64,000 nucleotides of DNA from Tateyamaria omphalii. GTDB lineage: Bacteria > Pseudomonadota > Alphaproteobacteria > Rhodobacterales > Rhodobacteraceae. The stretch covers positions 868,001 to 932,000 of the forward strand of contig NZ_CP019312.1 of assembly GCF_001969365.1 (NCBI RefSeq), given 5' to 3'. The notes under the pieces are model-generated. The model made no database searches, was not told the DNA's origin, and was given only the letters and a program-made list of their open reading frames with translations. This document shows positions 55,520 to 64,000 of the stretch, one piece after another; the stretch's first letter is position 1; every line of letters starts with the position of its first letter. The translations under genes were made by a program, and so were the position numbers.

Positions 55520-56151
55520 TGCGACGCCCCGGCAGCATGTGGAGCCTCGAAAACCTAGGCCGCGTGCGCCTGTCCAAACACTTCTATATGCGCGACTTCC
55601 TCTATTCCGAAATCGGGAACTACCACCAGATCCAGAACCTGCCGCGCGATCCGGATCTCGCCATCGCCAACGGCACACAGCTCTGCACCCAACTGCTCGA
55701 CCCGCTGGAAGACACGTTCGGACGGCTTGCCATCCGCTCCGGCTACCGCTCGCCCGAACTCAACCAATACGGCAACGACAACAAGCTGAACTGCGCCCGC
55801 AACGACAATCCCATCGAATGCCACATCTGGGATTGGGCCGATGGGGACCGCGCTATCGCGGGCACATCACTGGCGATACCATGGTTCACGGACCAATACG
55901 AACTGGGTCGCGACTGGCGGGACCTCGCGTGGTGGATCCACGATCACCTGCCGTATTCCGGCATGTGGTTCTTCCCCAAGCTCTGCGCCTTAAACCTCGA
56001 TTGGCGCCCGCAGCCGCAACGCATGATCGGCAGCTACATCGCGCCCAAGGGACTGCTTCTGCGCAGGGGGAAAGAACCCAACGAACCGTTAGAACTGCGC
56101 CAAGCAAGATACAAAGATTTCCCACCCTTCCGGGGAATCGCCTACCCCTGA
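55519..56151 (+). CDS. Peptidase M15-like protein
   Basis: 210 residues. SKHFYMRDFLYSEI and IRSGYRSPELNQYG recall D-Ala-D-Ala peptidase M15 family members (the SGYRSPxxN motif), and CHIWDWADGD is placed where the zinc His/Asp triplet usually lies, but the exact HxxxxxxD is not obvious here. No signal peptide is seen. The ATG shares a base with the previous stop (TGATG). A cell-wall-related function is only suggested. Confidence 0.6.
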   Translation: MRRPGSMWSLENLGRVRLSKHFYMRDFLYSEIGNYHQIQNLPRDPDLAIANGTQLCTQLLDPLEDTFGRLAIRSGYRSPELNQYGNDNKLNCARNDNPIECHIWDWADGDRAIAGTSLAIPWFTDQYELGRDWRDLAWWIHDHLPYSGMWFFPKLCALNLDWRPQPQRMIGSYIAPKGLLLRRGKEPNEPLELRQARYKDFPPFRGIAYP

Positions 56152-56274
56152 TGCGGTGGTTGCGATCCGTACACTGTCAACAGCTATACGTCCCCACAAT
56201 ATCTGGTTTGTTGGTTGACGCAGCCCAGCAAAATAAGGGATTTTGCACCGCAACAGAACCTGGGGGAACGGGCA

Positions 56275-57342
56275 ATGAAACGATTCTTGGGGGCGGCGGC
56301 ACTGGTACTGGCGGCATCTGCGACCACCGTAGCGGCCCAGGCCTGCGGCGGGTTTTATACGGTCAAGCGCGGTGACAGCCTGTCTCTGATCGCTGACCGG
56401 CAGTACAAGAACGCCGCCACATGGACCGAAGTGCATCGCAACAACCTGTCGGTCATCGGCGAGAACCCCAACGCCCTGCGCGTGGGGATGCAACTGCGCT
56501 TGGGCTGCATCGACGGCCTGCCTGTCGGTTTGCCCGGTGGCGCCGGGTTGGCGACACCAACGATCCAAACCGCAGCCACCCCGACGCGCCGCAGACTTGA
56601 ACAGTCGATCAACATCGTCACCGCTGGCGACTTCGCCCCCTTTACCGACCAGACGCTTGAAAATGAGGGCCTGATCACCGACGTGGTGCGCACCGCCATG
56701 CAAAGCTCGCAATCGGCGAACAACTACCGCGTACATTGGGTCAACGACTGGTCCTCGCATCTCGACCCGCTGATGAGCAACGCCATGATGGACATGGCCT
56801 TTCCCTGGTACAAACCCGATTGCGCAGGTTCGCCCGACAATTACCGCTGCACGAATTTCCACTTCTCCGACCCCATGTTCGAGATGCTGATCCTGCTGTT
56901 CGTGGACAAGACGCGGCCCATCCCCTTTGCCCAGGACAGTGATATTGAGGGGCGCACGCTGTGCCGTCCCGCAGGCTACTTCACCCACGACCTGGACCGC
57001 GCCGACCGGCGCTGGATCAGCGATGCCAAGATCACGCTGAAACAGCCGCAAACGGTCAAGGGCTGCTTTGACATGCTGGTCGCGGGCGAGGTGGACGCCG
57101 TCGCCATGAACGAGTTCACGGGCCGCGCCGCGATCAAGGATCTGGGGCTGAAGGATCAGGTCGAGGTGGTGCAAGGCCGTCCCATCTCGATCGAAGGCTT
57201 GCACGTGCTGGTCCACAAGGATCACCCGCAGGCCGACGCGCTCTTGTCCACGATCAACGGCGGGCTCGACGCGATCAAGCTGTCGGGCGAATACCAGCAG
57301 ATCATCGACCGGCACATGTCCAAGATCTGGGCCGCGTTCTGA
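56275..57342 (+). CDS. LysM plus periplasmic substrate-binding-like fusion (copy 1)
   Basis: 355 residues. Signal peptide (MKRFLGAAALVLAASATTVAAQ), a LysM domain (FYTVKRGDSLSLIADRQYKNAATWTEVHRNNLSVIGENPNALRVGMQLRL, residues about 28-80), a linker, then an SBP_bac_3-type domain (INIVTAGDFAPFTDQTLENEGLITDVVRTAM, then DMAFPWYKPDCAGSPDN, HFSDPMFEMLILLFV). GLHVLVHKDHPQADALLSTINGGL is the closing hinge. LysM would bind peptidoglycan and tether the binder. Its stop overlaps the next copy. Confidence 0.88.
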   Translation: MKRFLGAAALVLAASATTVAAQACGGFYTVKRGDSLSLIADRQYKNAATWTEVHRNNLSVIGENPNALRVGMQLRLGCIDGLPVGLPGGAGLATPTIQTAATPTRRRLEQSINIVTAGDFAPFTDQTLENEGLITDVVRTAMQSSQSANNYRVHWVNDWSSHLDPLMSNAMMDMAFPWYKPDCAGSPDNYRCTNFHFSDPMFEMLILLFVDKTRPIPFAQDSDIEGRTLCRPAGYFTHDLDRADRRWISDAKITLKQPQTVKGCFDMLVAGEVDAVAMNEFTGRAAIKDLGLKDQVEVVQGRPISIEGLHVLVHKDHPQADALLSTINGGLDAIKLSGEYQQIIDRHMSKIWAAF

Positions 57343-58394
57343 TGTCGCTGAGTAGGCTTGCGGTCGCTTCCGCCCTGTCGCTCGGCTTGGGCTCGGCGGC
57401 CATGGCCTGCGCGCCGTCCGTGGTGGTGGCCCCCGGCGACACGCTCTTTTCCATTGCCGAAGAGCAACTTGGCGACCTGTCGCGCTGGTCGCTCATCTTC
57501 TACAACAACCCAGATATTCAGGGCGGCAGCCTGCTCGACCTGCCGGCGGGCGCCGTGCTGTCGATCCCTTGCCCGAATTTGGCAACCCAACCCGAAGCGC
57601 CAGCGCCCGCAGTGCAGGCGGACCCGAAGCCGCTCCAGCAAAGGGCTGAAGCCGAGATCAAACTCGTCACCGCCTCGAACTACGCCCCGTTCACCGATCT
57701 GGACTGGCCCGGGCAGGGGATGCTCACCGAACTGGTCAACGCGGCGTTCGAGGCGACGCCGAACCCGCTGACATACTCCATCGAATGGGAAAATGACTGG
57801 TCCAAGCACCTCTTCCCCATGCTCGACAGCAAAGAGTTCGACATGGGTTTCCCCTGGTTCAAACCGGACTGCGCGGGCAACCCGTCGAACGAGCGCTGCG
57901 CGCATTTCCATTTCTCCGACCCGCTGGTCGATCTGGTGATCCTGCTTTTCGCCCGCAGCGACGATCCGCTGACATTCGAGCAGGACAGCGACCTGCACGG
58001 CAAGACGCTGTGCCGTCCGGCGGGGTATTTCACCCATGATCTGGACCGTGCTGACCGTCGCTGGCTGACCGATGGGCTGGTGACGCTGAAACAACCCGCC
58101 ACGCCGGACGACTGTTTCAACATGCTGGTCGCGGGTGACGTGGACGCGGTCGCGCTGAACGAGTTCCTGGGCGTGCAGAAGATGTTCGAACTGGACCTGA
58201 CGGATCAGGTCGCACCACTCTCCCGGCCCGTGTCCATCGAAGGGCTTCATGTGCTCATCTCGAAAAAGCATTGGCGGGGGACCGCGCATCTCTACCGCTT
58301 CAACGCAGGTCTTGCGCGACTTAAGCAATCGGATCGCTATAACGAGATTGTCAGCCGCCACCTGGCGCTGTTCTGGGATCAAATCAAAAGCTGA
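57342..58394 (+). CDS. LysM plus periplasmic substrate-binding-like fusion (copy 2)
   Basis: 350 residues, clear paralog of the upstream gene: signal peptide (MSLSRLAVASALSLGLGSAAMA), LysM (VVVAPGDTLFSIAEEQLGDLSRWSLIFYNNPDIQGGSLLDLPAGAVLSI), then the binding domain (IKLVTASNYAPFTDLDWPGQGMLTELVNAAFE, DMGFPWFKPDCAGNPSNERC, FHFSDPLVDLVILLFA). Shared blocks include LCRPAGYFTHDLDRADRRW and SIEGLHVL. The start shares one base with the previous stop. Ligands unknown; no permease genes are linked. Confidence 0.88.
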   Translation: MSLSRLAVASALSLGLGSAAMACAPSVVVAPGDTLFSIAEEQLGDLSRWSLIFYNNPDIQGGSLLDLPAGAVLSIPCPNLATQPEAPAPAVQADPKPLQQRAEAEIKLVTASNYAPFTDLDWPGQGMLTELVNAAFEATPNPLTYSIEWENDWSKHLFPMLDSKEFDMGFPWFKPDCAGNPSNERCAHFHFSDPLVDLVILLFARSDDPLTFEQDSDLHGKTLCRPAGYFTHDLDRADRRWLTDGLVTLKQPATPDDCFNMLVAGDVDAVALNEFLGVQKMFELDLTDQVAPLSRPVSIEGLHVLISKKHWRGTAHLYRFNAGLARLKQSDRYNEIVSRHLALFWDQIKS

Positions 58395-58431
58395 GACCCG
58401 ACAGGGCTTGTCGCTCTCGCCGTGCCGGGCC

Positions 58432-58450
58432 ATGGTTAACAAAAAGTAAA
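58432..58450 (-). promoter_or_regulatory. CtrA-like binding site (second)
   Basis: On the minus strand TTTA-N7-TTAACCAT, one mismatch from TTAA-N7-TTAACCAT, 48 bases upstream of the rightward hydrolase gene. Weaker than the site at 20923. Confidence 0.35.
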
Positions 58451-58498
58451 CGACAAAAAACGGCAGGCAGCGAATGACGAGACTGACAGGGCAGGGGC

Positions 58499-59209
58499 AT
58501 GGCTGAACCCCTTGTTTTTCTTCCCGGAATGATGTGCGACGCGCGGCTCTTTGGCCCGCAGATCGCCGAACTGTCCTCCGAGTTTTCGGTGATGGTCGCA
58601 CCCGTCACCCGCGGCGAACGCATCGAAGAGATCGCAAGCGGGTTGCTCGATGAATTGCCGCAACGCTTCGCCCTCGCAGGCCTGTCGATGGGCGGGATCG
58701 TCGCGATGGAACTTTTGCGCCGCGCGCCCGACAGGGTCACGCGGCTGGCGCTGATGGACACGAACCCGCTGGCTGAAACACCCCAAGTGGCCGCCGCGCG
58801 CGAACCGCAGATCGTCAAGGTGCGCACGGGCCAGATGCGCGAGGTGATGCGGGACGAGATGAAACCGAACTACCTGGCTCCGGGTCCATATGTGAATGAA
58901 ATCCTAGATCTGGTCATGGACATGGCGGACGCTCTGGGCCCCGATGTGTTCGTGCGCCAGTCCCGCGCGCTGCAACGTCGACGGGACCAGCAGGGCACCC
59001 TGCGCAAGTGCAAAGTACCAACACTTGTCATGTGCGGTGCGCATGATGCGCTGTGCCCGGTCAAACGCCACACGTTCATGGCCGAACTGATTCCCGGCGC
59101 CGAACTCAAGGTGCTCGATGATGCCGGGCACCTGCCCACGCTCGAAGCCCCGGCAGAGACGACGCAGGCCCTGAGGGACTGGCTGAAACAGCCTTTGATC
59201 CTGCGATAA
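58499..59209 (+). CDS. Alpha/beta hydrolase
   Basis: 236 residues. PLVFLPGMMCDARLFGPQ is the N-terminal oxyanion strand, FALAGLSMGGIVAMELLRR carries the nucleophile elbow (GLSMGG), MCGAHDALCPV the acid and DDAGHLPTLEAP the His. Resembles MhpC/EstV-type esterases. No signal peptide. It begins after a promoter gap containing the CtrA-like site. Confidence 0.87.
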   Translation: MAEPLVFLPGMMCDARLFGPQIAELSSEFSVMVAPVTRGERIEEIASGLLDELPQRFALAGLSMGGIVAMELLRRAPDRVTRLALMDTNPLAETPQVAAAREPQIVKVRTGQMREVMRDEMKPNYLAPGPYVNEILDLVMDMADALGPDVFVRQSRALQRRRDQQGTLRKCKVPTLVMCGAHDALCPVKRHTFMAELIPGAELKVLDDAGHLPTLEAPAETTQALRDWLKQPLILR

Positions 59210-59248
59210 GGCGCGTTTGTCCCCGCGGGGAAAAAATGTGCCGCCCCT

Positions 59249-61363
59249 TTAGTCTGCCGGTTCTGCTTGCGTCCTCGGGGGCGTGTTGAACAGTTTGAAT
59301 TCAACATCCTCCCACAGGCGGGTCCACACCTCGTAATCAGTGAAATAGCCAAGGTGGCCGGCCGCATTGACGTCATGGTTCTTGCGCACACCCGTGTCCA
59401 AGTCGATGCGCGTGCCGACGTAGTCGTCGATCCGGTAGATGTTGTGCCATACCAGACCATCCGGCATTTTGTCGGTCGACACTTTGAATGCCTGCGGAAA
59501 ATAGTGGCGATAGACCTGCGTGACGGGCGAACCCATGGTGATCAGCGTGATGGGCGGATTGTCGTACTTTTCAAGCAGGTCATGTACGCGCCCGCTTTGC
59601 AGCATCTGGGTGGCGATCACCGTCCCCTGCGAATGCGAGATGACGGTGATGCGGGACGGCGTCATCGCTTGGAGCGTGTAGTGCAGCACTTTGGTGAACC
59701 GCCGGTTTATGTCGTTGCGCAGGATGAAATTGGCGCGGTACTTGCCCGGTTTCACACGGCAGATGCAGCGCTCCTGAACAGCGTAGGACACGATATCGCG
59801 GACCACGCCCAATGCCCCGGCCACCAACGACGGGAAATTGTATATCAACACGCCAAGGCCCAGAGCGATGGCGCCGATGGCGCCGTTGCGCGCCTCATTA
59901 AAAGCCACGAGGTCCATCGCGTAACGAGCATAGGTGCCTTCCGCCATGACGGCCAGGTCGAACTGCTGGTCCAGAAACAGCGCAACGGCCAATGCAAAGA
60001 CGGCAACCACAAACAGCTTCAGGAAAAAGGACAGGAAGGGGTGCAGGATGACCCGGCTGATCCACGGCGATGGATCGGGTTTGCGCAGCCACCAATGGCT
60101 GAACCGCCGCAAGATGACCAACGCAAAGCCCGCGAGCAGAAAGATCCCCATCGCGTAGATCGACAGGCCCAGCGTGTCTTGCGCGTCGCCGAACTGACGG
60201 TCGAAAATACCGTGAAGGAAGCCTTCGGGCAGGTGCGCCTTGTGTATGGGTGTGTCGGCGGGGTGACCGCGGACGGTGCTGAGCCGCGCCACCAGGCTTG
60301 TGAACAACAGCCAGAAGGATGATGTGAATGTCATCCAGAACATGATCATGGCGCCCACGATGGCAGGGTAGAGCGTGTCGGATTGTTCGTTTGCTGGTCT
60401 GCTCAATGACCGGGGCAGCACCCAACTGCTGACAAGAACGGCAAAGCCAAGGCTGATGGTCAGAAACCAAGACGCCTCAAGCGCTTTGACTGTGTAGGTT
60501 ACAAAACATTCGAGCGTTCCGTTCGGGTCCGCGCGCAAACGAAACGCGTCCAGGTCTTCCGGGGGCGGCGCGCACAGCGGGGTGTTGGTGCCCCAGAGCA
60601 GCGACATAACCGAAGCGTGCGCGGTTTCGATCCCATCCGCTACCCACGCCATCGCCGGCCATTGATAGCCGAGCCAGATAAGAACGATCAGCGCCCCGAA
60701 CGCCGCCAGCCCAAGGGTGAAGATCTGGATCAGATAACTCATCCGCGCCACCGCCCAGATCAACGCGGAGATGGCCAGCGCGATCAGACCCTGCGCCAGC
60801 AAGGTGGCCGCCGTCGGGATATGCACGCCAATCTGCAGCCCTGTCGTGTCGATCAGCAAGAGCATTGCGCCGATCAACAGGATCGCGTTCAGGGGTGCCA
60901 CCAGCCCATAAAACGCCCATGTGAACCCGTGAAACAGTGCGATTGAAGATTTCGTACGGGTATTTTCAACATTGTCCATGCCGATGTAACCAAGGCCCAG
61001 GATCACGCTAAGCAGGTCGAATGCGGTGCGGAAAAACCCCTGCGGCGCGGGCGATTTGTCGGCCCAGAACACCTCGGCAAAGACGGTTTCGTTGTCGCTG
61101 TCATCGCTTTGGGCAGGCCGCACCCGGCGCAGGTTCACCGGAAACAGCCTGGCGTTGCGCGGGGTGCCGTCGAATTCCCGTTCCGGAAGCTCGATCAGGT
61201 CCCGGTAGACATCGACAGGTCCGTTGGTCCTGCGGGCTCTGGGATCGTCCTTGCTGTTGCCATCCACCAGATCGGTTGTCGCGGCACCTACAATGGCATC
61301 GACCGTGTCACCAGGCTTCTGTTCACCAATGCCATGTACCGCGAGGATCAGGTGCCTGCCCAT
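59249..61363 (-). CDS. Large hydrolase interrupted by membrane segments
   Basis: 704 residues. The N-terminus (HLILAVHGIGEQKPGD) looks like the first strand and oxyanion loop of an alpha/beta hydrolase; the C-terminal part supplies the elbow (RITVISHSQGTVIATQMLQ) and ITLITMGSPVTQVYRHYFP, while about seven to nine hydrophobic segments lie between (residues about 150-500). So the hydrolase halves appear separated by a membrane domain. ATG 61363 has GAGG at proper distance; TTG 61375 is an alternative. Substrate unknown; lipid or membrane-linked activity is inferred. Confidence 0.75.
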   Translation of the reverse strand: MGRHLILAVHGIGEQKPGDTVDAIVGAATTDLVDGNSKDDPRARRTNGPVDVYRDLIELPEREFDGTPRNARLFPVNLRRVRPAQSDDSDNETVFAEVFWADKSPAPQGFFRTAFDLLSVILGLGYIGMDNVENTRTKSSIALFHGFTWAFYGLVAPLNAILLIGAMLLLIDTTGLQIGVHIPTAATLLAQGLIALAISALIWAVARMSYLIQIFTLGLAAFGALIVLIWLGYQWPAMAWVADGIETAHASVMSLLWGTNTPLCAPPPEDLDAFRLRADPNGTLECFVTYTVKALEASWFLTISLGFAVLVSSWVLPRSLSRPANEQSDTLYPAIVGAMIMFWMTFTSSFWLLFTSLVARLSTVRGHPADTPIHKAHLPEGFLHGIFDRQFGDAQDTLGLSIYAMGIFLLAGFALVILRRFSHWWLRKPDPSPWISRVILHPFLSFFLKLFVVAVFALAVALFLDQQFDLAVMAEGTYARYAMDLVAFNEARNGAIGAIALGLGVLIYNFPSLVAGALGVVRDIVSYAVQERCICRVKPGKYRANFILRNDINRRFTKVLHYTLQAMTPSRITVISHSQGTVIATQMLQSGRVHDLLEKYDNPPITLITMGSPVTQVYRHYFPQAFKVSTDKMPDGLVWHNIYRIDDYVGTRIDLDTGVRKNHDVNAAGHLGYFTDYEVWTRLWEDVEFKLFNTPPRTQAEPAD

Positions 61364-61445
61364 ATCGCGCCTCAAAAAAATTAACTAATAGCGGGAATGT
61401 TGGCGCACGCCAGGGCGCTGCGTCAAGGCAATGATGCGCTTTTGG

Positions 61446-62027
61446 CTACGTGCTTGAGGGGTAGAGTGAGGTGCGTTCCGCCTCGGTCACAACGTGGATG
61501 TCCCGCACCGGCTGTCCGTCGGAGGTGAAAAACGGTGTCTGCTTCCATCGCCCGGTCAGCAACCTCGGCAGTGCCCGCCCGACAAACCCGGCGAGGAACT
61601 TCAGCCCGCCTTCATGCCCCCGTTTGCCGTTCGGCTTGCGAACAAAGGCACGCGCCTTGATCGGGCCGAGAGGGCTGTCATCCGCCAACCGGTCTGTGCG
61701 GAAAGATGCGAAAGCGATCTTTGGCTTACGTGCCGTGTTGAACAAGATTGCACCGCAGCAGCGGGCCTGCCAGCGCAAGAGCCCCTGGTCGGACAGCGAA
61801 AAGACCGCCAGTTGATCTTCGCCCGCATCAAAGCGCACGCGGTCCGGCACCGTTTGGTAAAGCTGCACGCCGCCCGGTGCCGGGTCGGGCTGACCGGCAT
61901 AGAGTTCCGTGGCGCGGCAATCATGGCAGTAGCATTCAATGCGAGTGCCATTCGTGGGGGATACGCCCAGAAGCGTCCCCCGAAGTTTTCCGCAGTCGCA
62001 GGCGAAGGGAAGATCCACGCCTGCCAT
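61446..62027 (-). CDS. DUF6151 / GFA-like zinc protein
   Basis: 193 residues. FACDCGKLRG, IECYCHDCRA and ARCCGAILFN supply Cys pairs as in GFA/CENP-V zinc-binding folds; the family is DUF6151. It lies 3 bases after phaZ on the same strand, so likely co-transcribed. A link to PHA metabolism is only contextual. Confidence 0.82.
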   Translation of the reverse strand: MAGVDLPFACDCGKLRGTLLGVSPTNGTRIECYCHDCRATELYAGQPDPAPGGVQLYQTVPDRVRFDAGEDQLAVFSLSDQGLLRWQARCCGAILFNTARKPKIAFASFRTDRLADDSPLGPIKARAFVRKPNGKRGHEGGLKFLAGFVGRALPRLLTGRWKQTPFFTSDGQPVRDIHVVTEAERTSLYPSST

Positions 62028-62030
62028 AGC

Positions 62031-63305
62031 TTACGCGGCCTTGTTCTTGTTTGCGGCTTTCTTGCCTGGCTGCGGGGGGGAGTTGGCGTCGATGAACTCC
62101 AGCACAAGCGGCCGGATGTTGTTGCGCCAACTCTTGCCCGCGAAGATGCCGTAGTGACCGGCGCCCGGCTCGACATGGCTCGCCTTTTTGTCGTCCGGCA
62201 GGCCGGTGCACAGGTCAAGCGCCGCAACGCACTGCCCTGGGGCAGAGATGTCGTCATTCGCCCCCTCGACCGTCTTGACCGCGACGGTCGTGATCTTGCC
62301 GATGTCGATCTGCTTGCCGTTCACGGTAAAGACGTTCTTGGCAATCTCTCCGCGCTTGAAGATGCGCTCGACAGTCGAAAGGTAGAACTCGGCCGTCATG
62401 TCCATCACGGCAAGATACTCGTCATAGAAGCGGTTGTGTTTGTCGTGATCGCTGGCCTCGCCACGGGCCGCGCGGCTGATCTGGTCGGTGAACGCTTTTG
62501 AGTGCTTTTCCGCATTCATCGACATAAACGACGCCAGCTGCAAAAGGCCCGGATAGACCATGCGCCCGACGCCCGGATATTTGAAGCCGACGCGCTGGAT
62601 CATCATTTCCTCAAGCTGACCCATCGTGACGCGGCGGCCAAAATCGGTCACGTCCGTGGGGGTTGCATCGGGGTCGATTGGCCCGCCGATCAGGGTGAGC
62701 GAGGCTGGCTGCGCCTTGGGGTCTTCCTCCGCCAGATAGGCGGTGGCCGCCAGTGTCAGCGGCGCGGGTTGGCAGACGGCGATCACATGTGTGTCGGGGC
62801 CCATTTCCCGCATAAAGTCCACGAGGTAGAGTGTGTAATCCTCCACATCGAATTTGCCCGCGCTGACAGGAATGTCTCGCGCGTTGTGCCAGTCGGTGAT
62901 GTAGACCTCGCAATTGACCAGCAGCGATTTGACGGTCGAGCGGAGCAGGGTGGCGTAATGGCCCGACATCGGTGCGACCAGCAGGATTTTGCGGGGCTGC
63001 GTCTTGCGCCCAGAGACATTGAAGTGGATCAGGTCGCCGAACGACTTTTCAACGACCTTTTCGATACTGACCAGATGGTCGCGGCCGTCTTCGCAGGTGA
63101 AGGTGCGGATGCCCCAGTCGGGCTTGGCCACCATGCGTTCAAAGGTACGTTCCGTCACCTCACCCCAGGCCGACATGACCTGCAGGGCGGGGTTGGGCAG
63201 GGCGGCAAAGGCAGGGTAGGCGCCAATGGCACGCGCGGTTGCGCCCAGCCACTGGTTGGTGTTCCGGACGGTCTCCATGAGATCGTAGTTCATCATGTAG
63301 CGCAT
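62031..63305 (-). CDS. phaZ: Intracellular poly(3-hydroxybutyrate) depolymerase
   Basis: 424 residues. MRYMMNYDLMETVRNTNQWLGATARAIGAYPAF and WGEVTERTFERM open the family; ILLVAPMSGHYATLLRSTVKSLL and VIAVCQPAPLTLAATAYLA hold the lipase-like box with the active Cys (CQPA). HYGIFAGKSWRNNIRP supplies the His. Intracellular PhaZ degrades stored polymer granules. AAGGAGAG precedes ATG 63305. It is divergent from phaC with 149 bases between the two starts. Confidence 0.95.
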   Translation of the reverse strand: MRYMMNYDLMETVRNTNQWLGATARAIGAYPAFAALPNPALQVMSAWGEVTERTFERMVAKPDWGIRTFTCEDGRDHLVSIEKVVEKSFGDLIHFNVSGRKTQPRKILLVAPMSGHYATLLRSTVKSLLVNCEVYITDWHNARDIPVSAGKFDVEDYTLYLVDFMREMGPDTHVIAVCQPAPLTLAATAYLAEEDPKAQPASLTLIGGPIDPDATPTDVTDFGRRVTMGQLEEMMIQRVGFKYPGVGRMVYPGLLQLASFMSMNAEKHSKAFTDQISRAARGEASDHDKHNRFYDEYLAVMDMTAEFYLSTVERIFKRGEIAKNVFTVNGKQIDIGKITTVAVKTVEGANDDISAPGQCVAALDLCTGLPDDKKASHVEPGAGHYGIFAGKSWRNNIRPLVLEFIDANSPPQPGKKAANKNKAA

Positions 63306-63416
63306 GGCGCTCTCCTTCACTCTAGGGGCGGGTAAGCACTCCCGCATCGGACGGTTTGTCGCTTTGCCCCCTGAAACATGCGACCATACATAGGCGGCGG
63401 CTGTGCGACAGGCACA

Positions 63417-63431
63417 GATGCTGCATGTGCG
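63417..63431. promoter_or_regulatory. Candidate PhaR-type site between phaZ and phaC
   Basis: GATGCTGCATGTGCG in the intergenic region is TGC-rich (overlapping TGCTGCA and TGCATGTGC), the kind of sequence bound by PhaR in Rhodobacterales. This is a weak pattern match; no full inverted motif is present. Confidence 0.3.
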
Positions 63432-63454
63432 AAGACTACGGGGAAGACCTTAAC

Positions 63455-64000
63455 ATGACAACCAACGACACAACCGATGGTGCTGTCACAGGCGAAAACC
63501 TCGACAAATTGAACACTAATCTCCGAAAAGTTGAGGAGCTGACGCAGCGACTCACGCAGGTTTTGACGCACCGCAGCACGCACAACGCGGCCCTGGACGG
63601 CCCGAATCAGGAGCTGTTCCAGAAGGCCGCTACCGCCTATTGGTCCGAAGCGTTCCGTGACCCCGCCAAGGTGCTTGAGCATCAGTTGCAGTTCTGGTCC
63701 AAATCCGTGACCCATTTCGTCGAAGCGCAGCAGGCACTGGCACAGGGCAAGCTGCAGGCGCCCGCAGATCCCGGCCCGAAAGATCGCCGTTTTGCCAACC
63801 CGCTCTGGGACACGCACCCCTATTTCAACTATGTCAAGCAGCAGTACCTGATCAACGCAGATGCCATCGCGCAGGCGGTCGAGGACGTGTCGGAGCTGGC
63901 ACCGGTCGAAAAGCAGCGCCTGGCCTATTTCTCGCGCCAGATCGTGGACATGATGGCGCCCACCAATTTTCTAGCCACCAACCCGGATGCTCTGGAAAAG
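63455..64000 (+). CDS. phaC: Class I PHA synthase, 5' part
   Basis: 182 codons from ATG 63455 run to the right edge without a stop. DRRFANPLWDTHPYFNYVKQQYLINADAIAQAV and FSRQIVDMMAPTNFLATNPDALEK are hallmark class I PhaC segments. The N-terminal helical part is typical. The catalytic Cys, Asp and His lie beyond the window. It polymerises 3-hydroxyacyl-CoA. It was found by reading the frame directly because the gene is truncated here. Confidence 0.95.
   Translation, partial: MTTNDTTDGAVTGENLDKLNTNLRKVEELTQRLTQVLTHRSTHNAALDGPNQELFQKAATAYWSEAFRDPAKVLEHQLQFWSKSVTHFVEAQQALAQGKLQAPADPGPKDRRFANPLWDTHPYFNYVKQQYLINADAIAQAVEDVSELAPVEKQRLAYFSRQIVDMMAPTNFLATNPDALEK

Overview
The window looks like chromosomal DNA of a marine alphaproteobacterium in the Rhodobacteraceae (roseobacter group). 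The GC content is high and the genes are densely packed. Many reading frames overlap by 4 to 8 bases in alphaproteobacterial style. The gene set (short ProS without an insertion domain, Hda beside ppk-ppx, ThyX, class I PHA genes, SdhE, an LdtR-like regulator, DUF1194 and DUF2937 proteins, LolCD) fits that group. The genus cannot be fixed from sequence alone. No rRNA, tRNA, transposase or CRISPR array was seen.

Region 1 (1-20.5 kb) is mostly core metabolism and housekeeping. It holds a sulfotransferase-like protein overlapping methylmalonyl-CoA mutase (scpA), small enzymes, a TerB/DnaJ protein, and a leftward block AI-2E transporter - hda - ppk - ppx (polyphosphate turnover). A rightward block follows: proS - serine hydrolase - DUF2937 - lolC - lolD, then an Ldh-type dehydrogenase.

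Region 2 (20.5-24 kb) is an unusual non-coding stretch. It has a 26-codon candidate membrane peptide and a CtrA-like box, followed by a two-hairpin RNA candidate ending in a textbook terminator. A string of short hairpins comes next, then a lower-GC membrane protein gene overlapping parE.

Region 3 (24-40.4 kb) carries hydrolases, a DUF1007/NicO metal-transport pair, a MATE pump, a 31-repeat RTX protein, an aspartate aminotransferase, and an XRE regulator overlapping sdhE. It also has an LdtR-like regulator, two tandem DUF1194 proteins, and a Slam-like outer-membrane protein directly downstream of a lipoprotein that looks like its client. thyX closes the region.

Region 4 (40.4-46.9 kb) is the most accessory part. 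A two-gene lower-GC operon encodes a DUF5343-like protein and a Ymh-like protein with a HEPN-type R-x4-H motif, a candidate defence pair. Beside it is a 650-base intergenic stretch of hairpin repeats whose stems differ by compensatory substitutions. After several small genes comes a bufferin-type RiPP operon (bufA, bufB, bufC, DoxX) with a weak terminator hairpin between the precursor and the enzymes.

Region 5 (46.9-64 kb) has thrS, transporters, an ArsR-SRPBCC fusion with an operator-like palindrome, a hydrolase/symporter/M15-like cluster, and tandem LysM plus substrate-binding fusions. It also has a large hydrolase interrupted by membrane segments, and the divergent phaZ / phaC pair, phaC running off the right edge.
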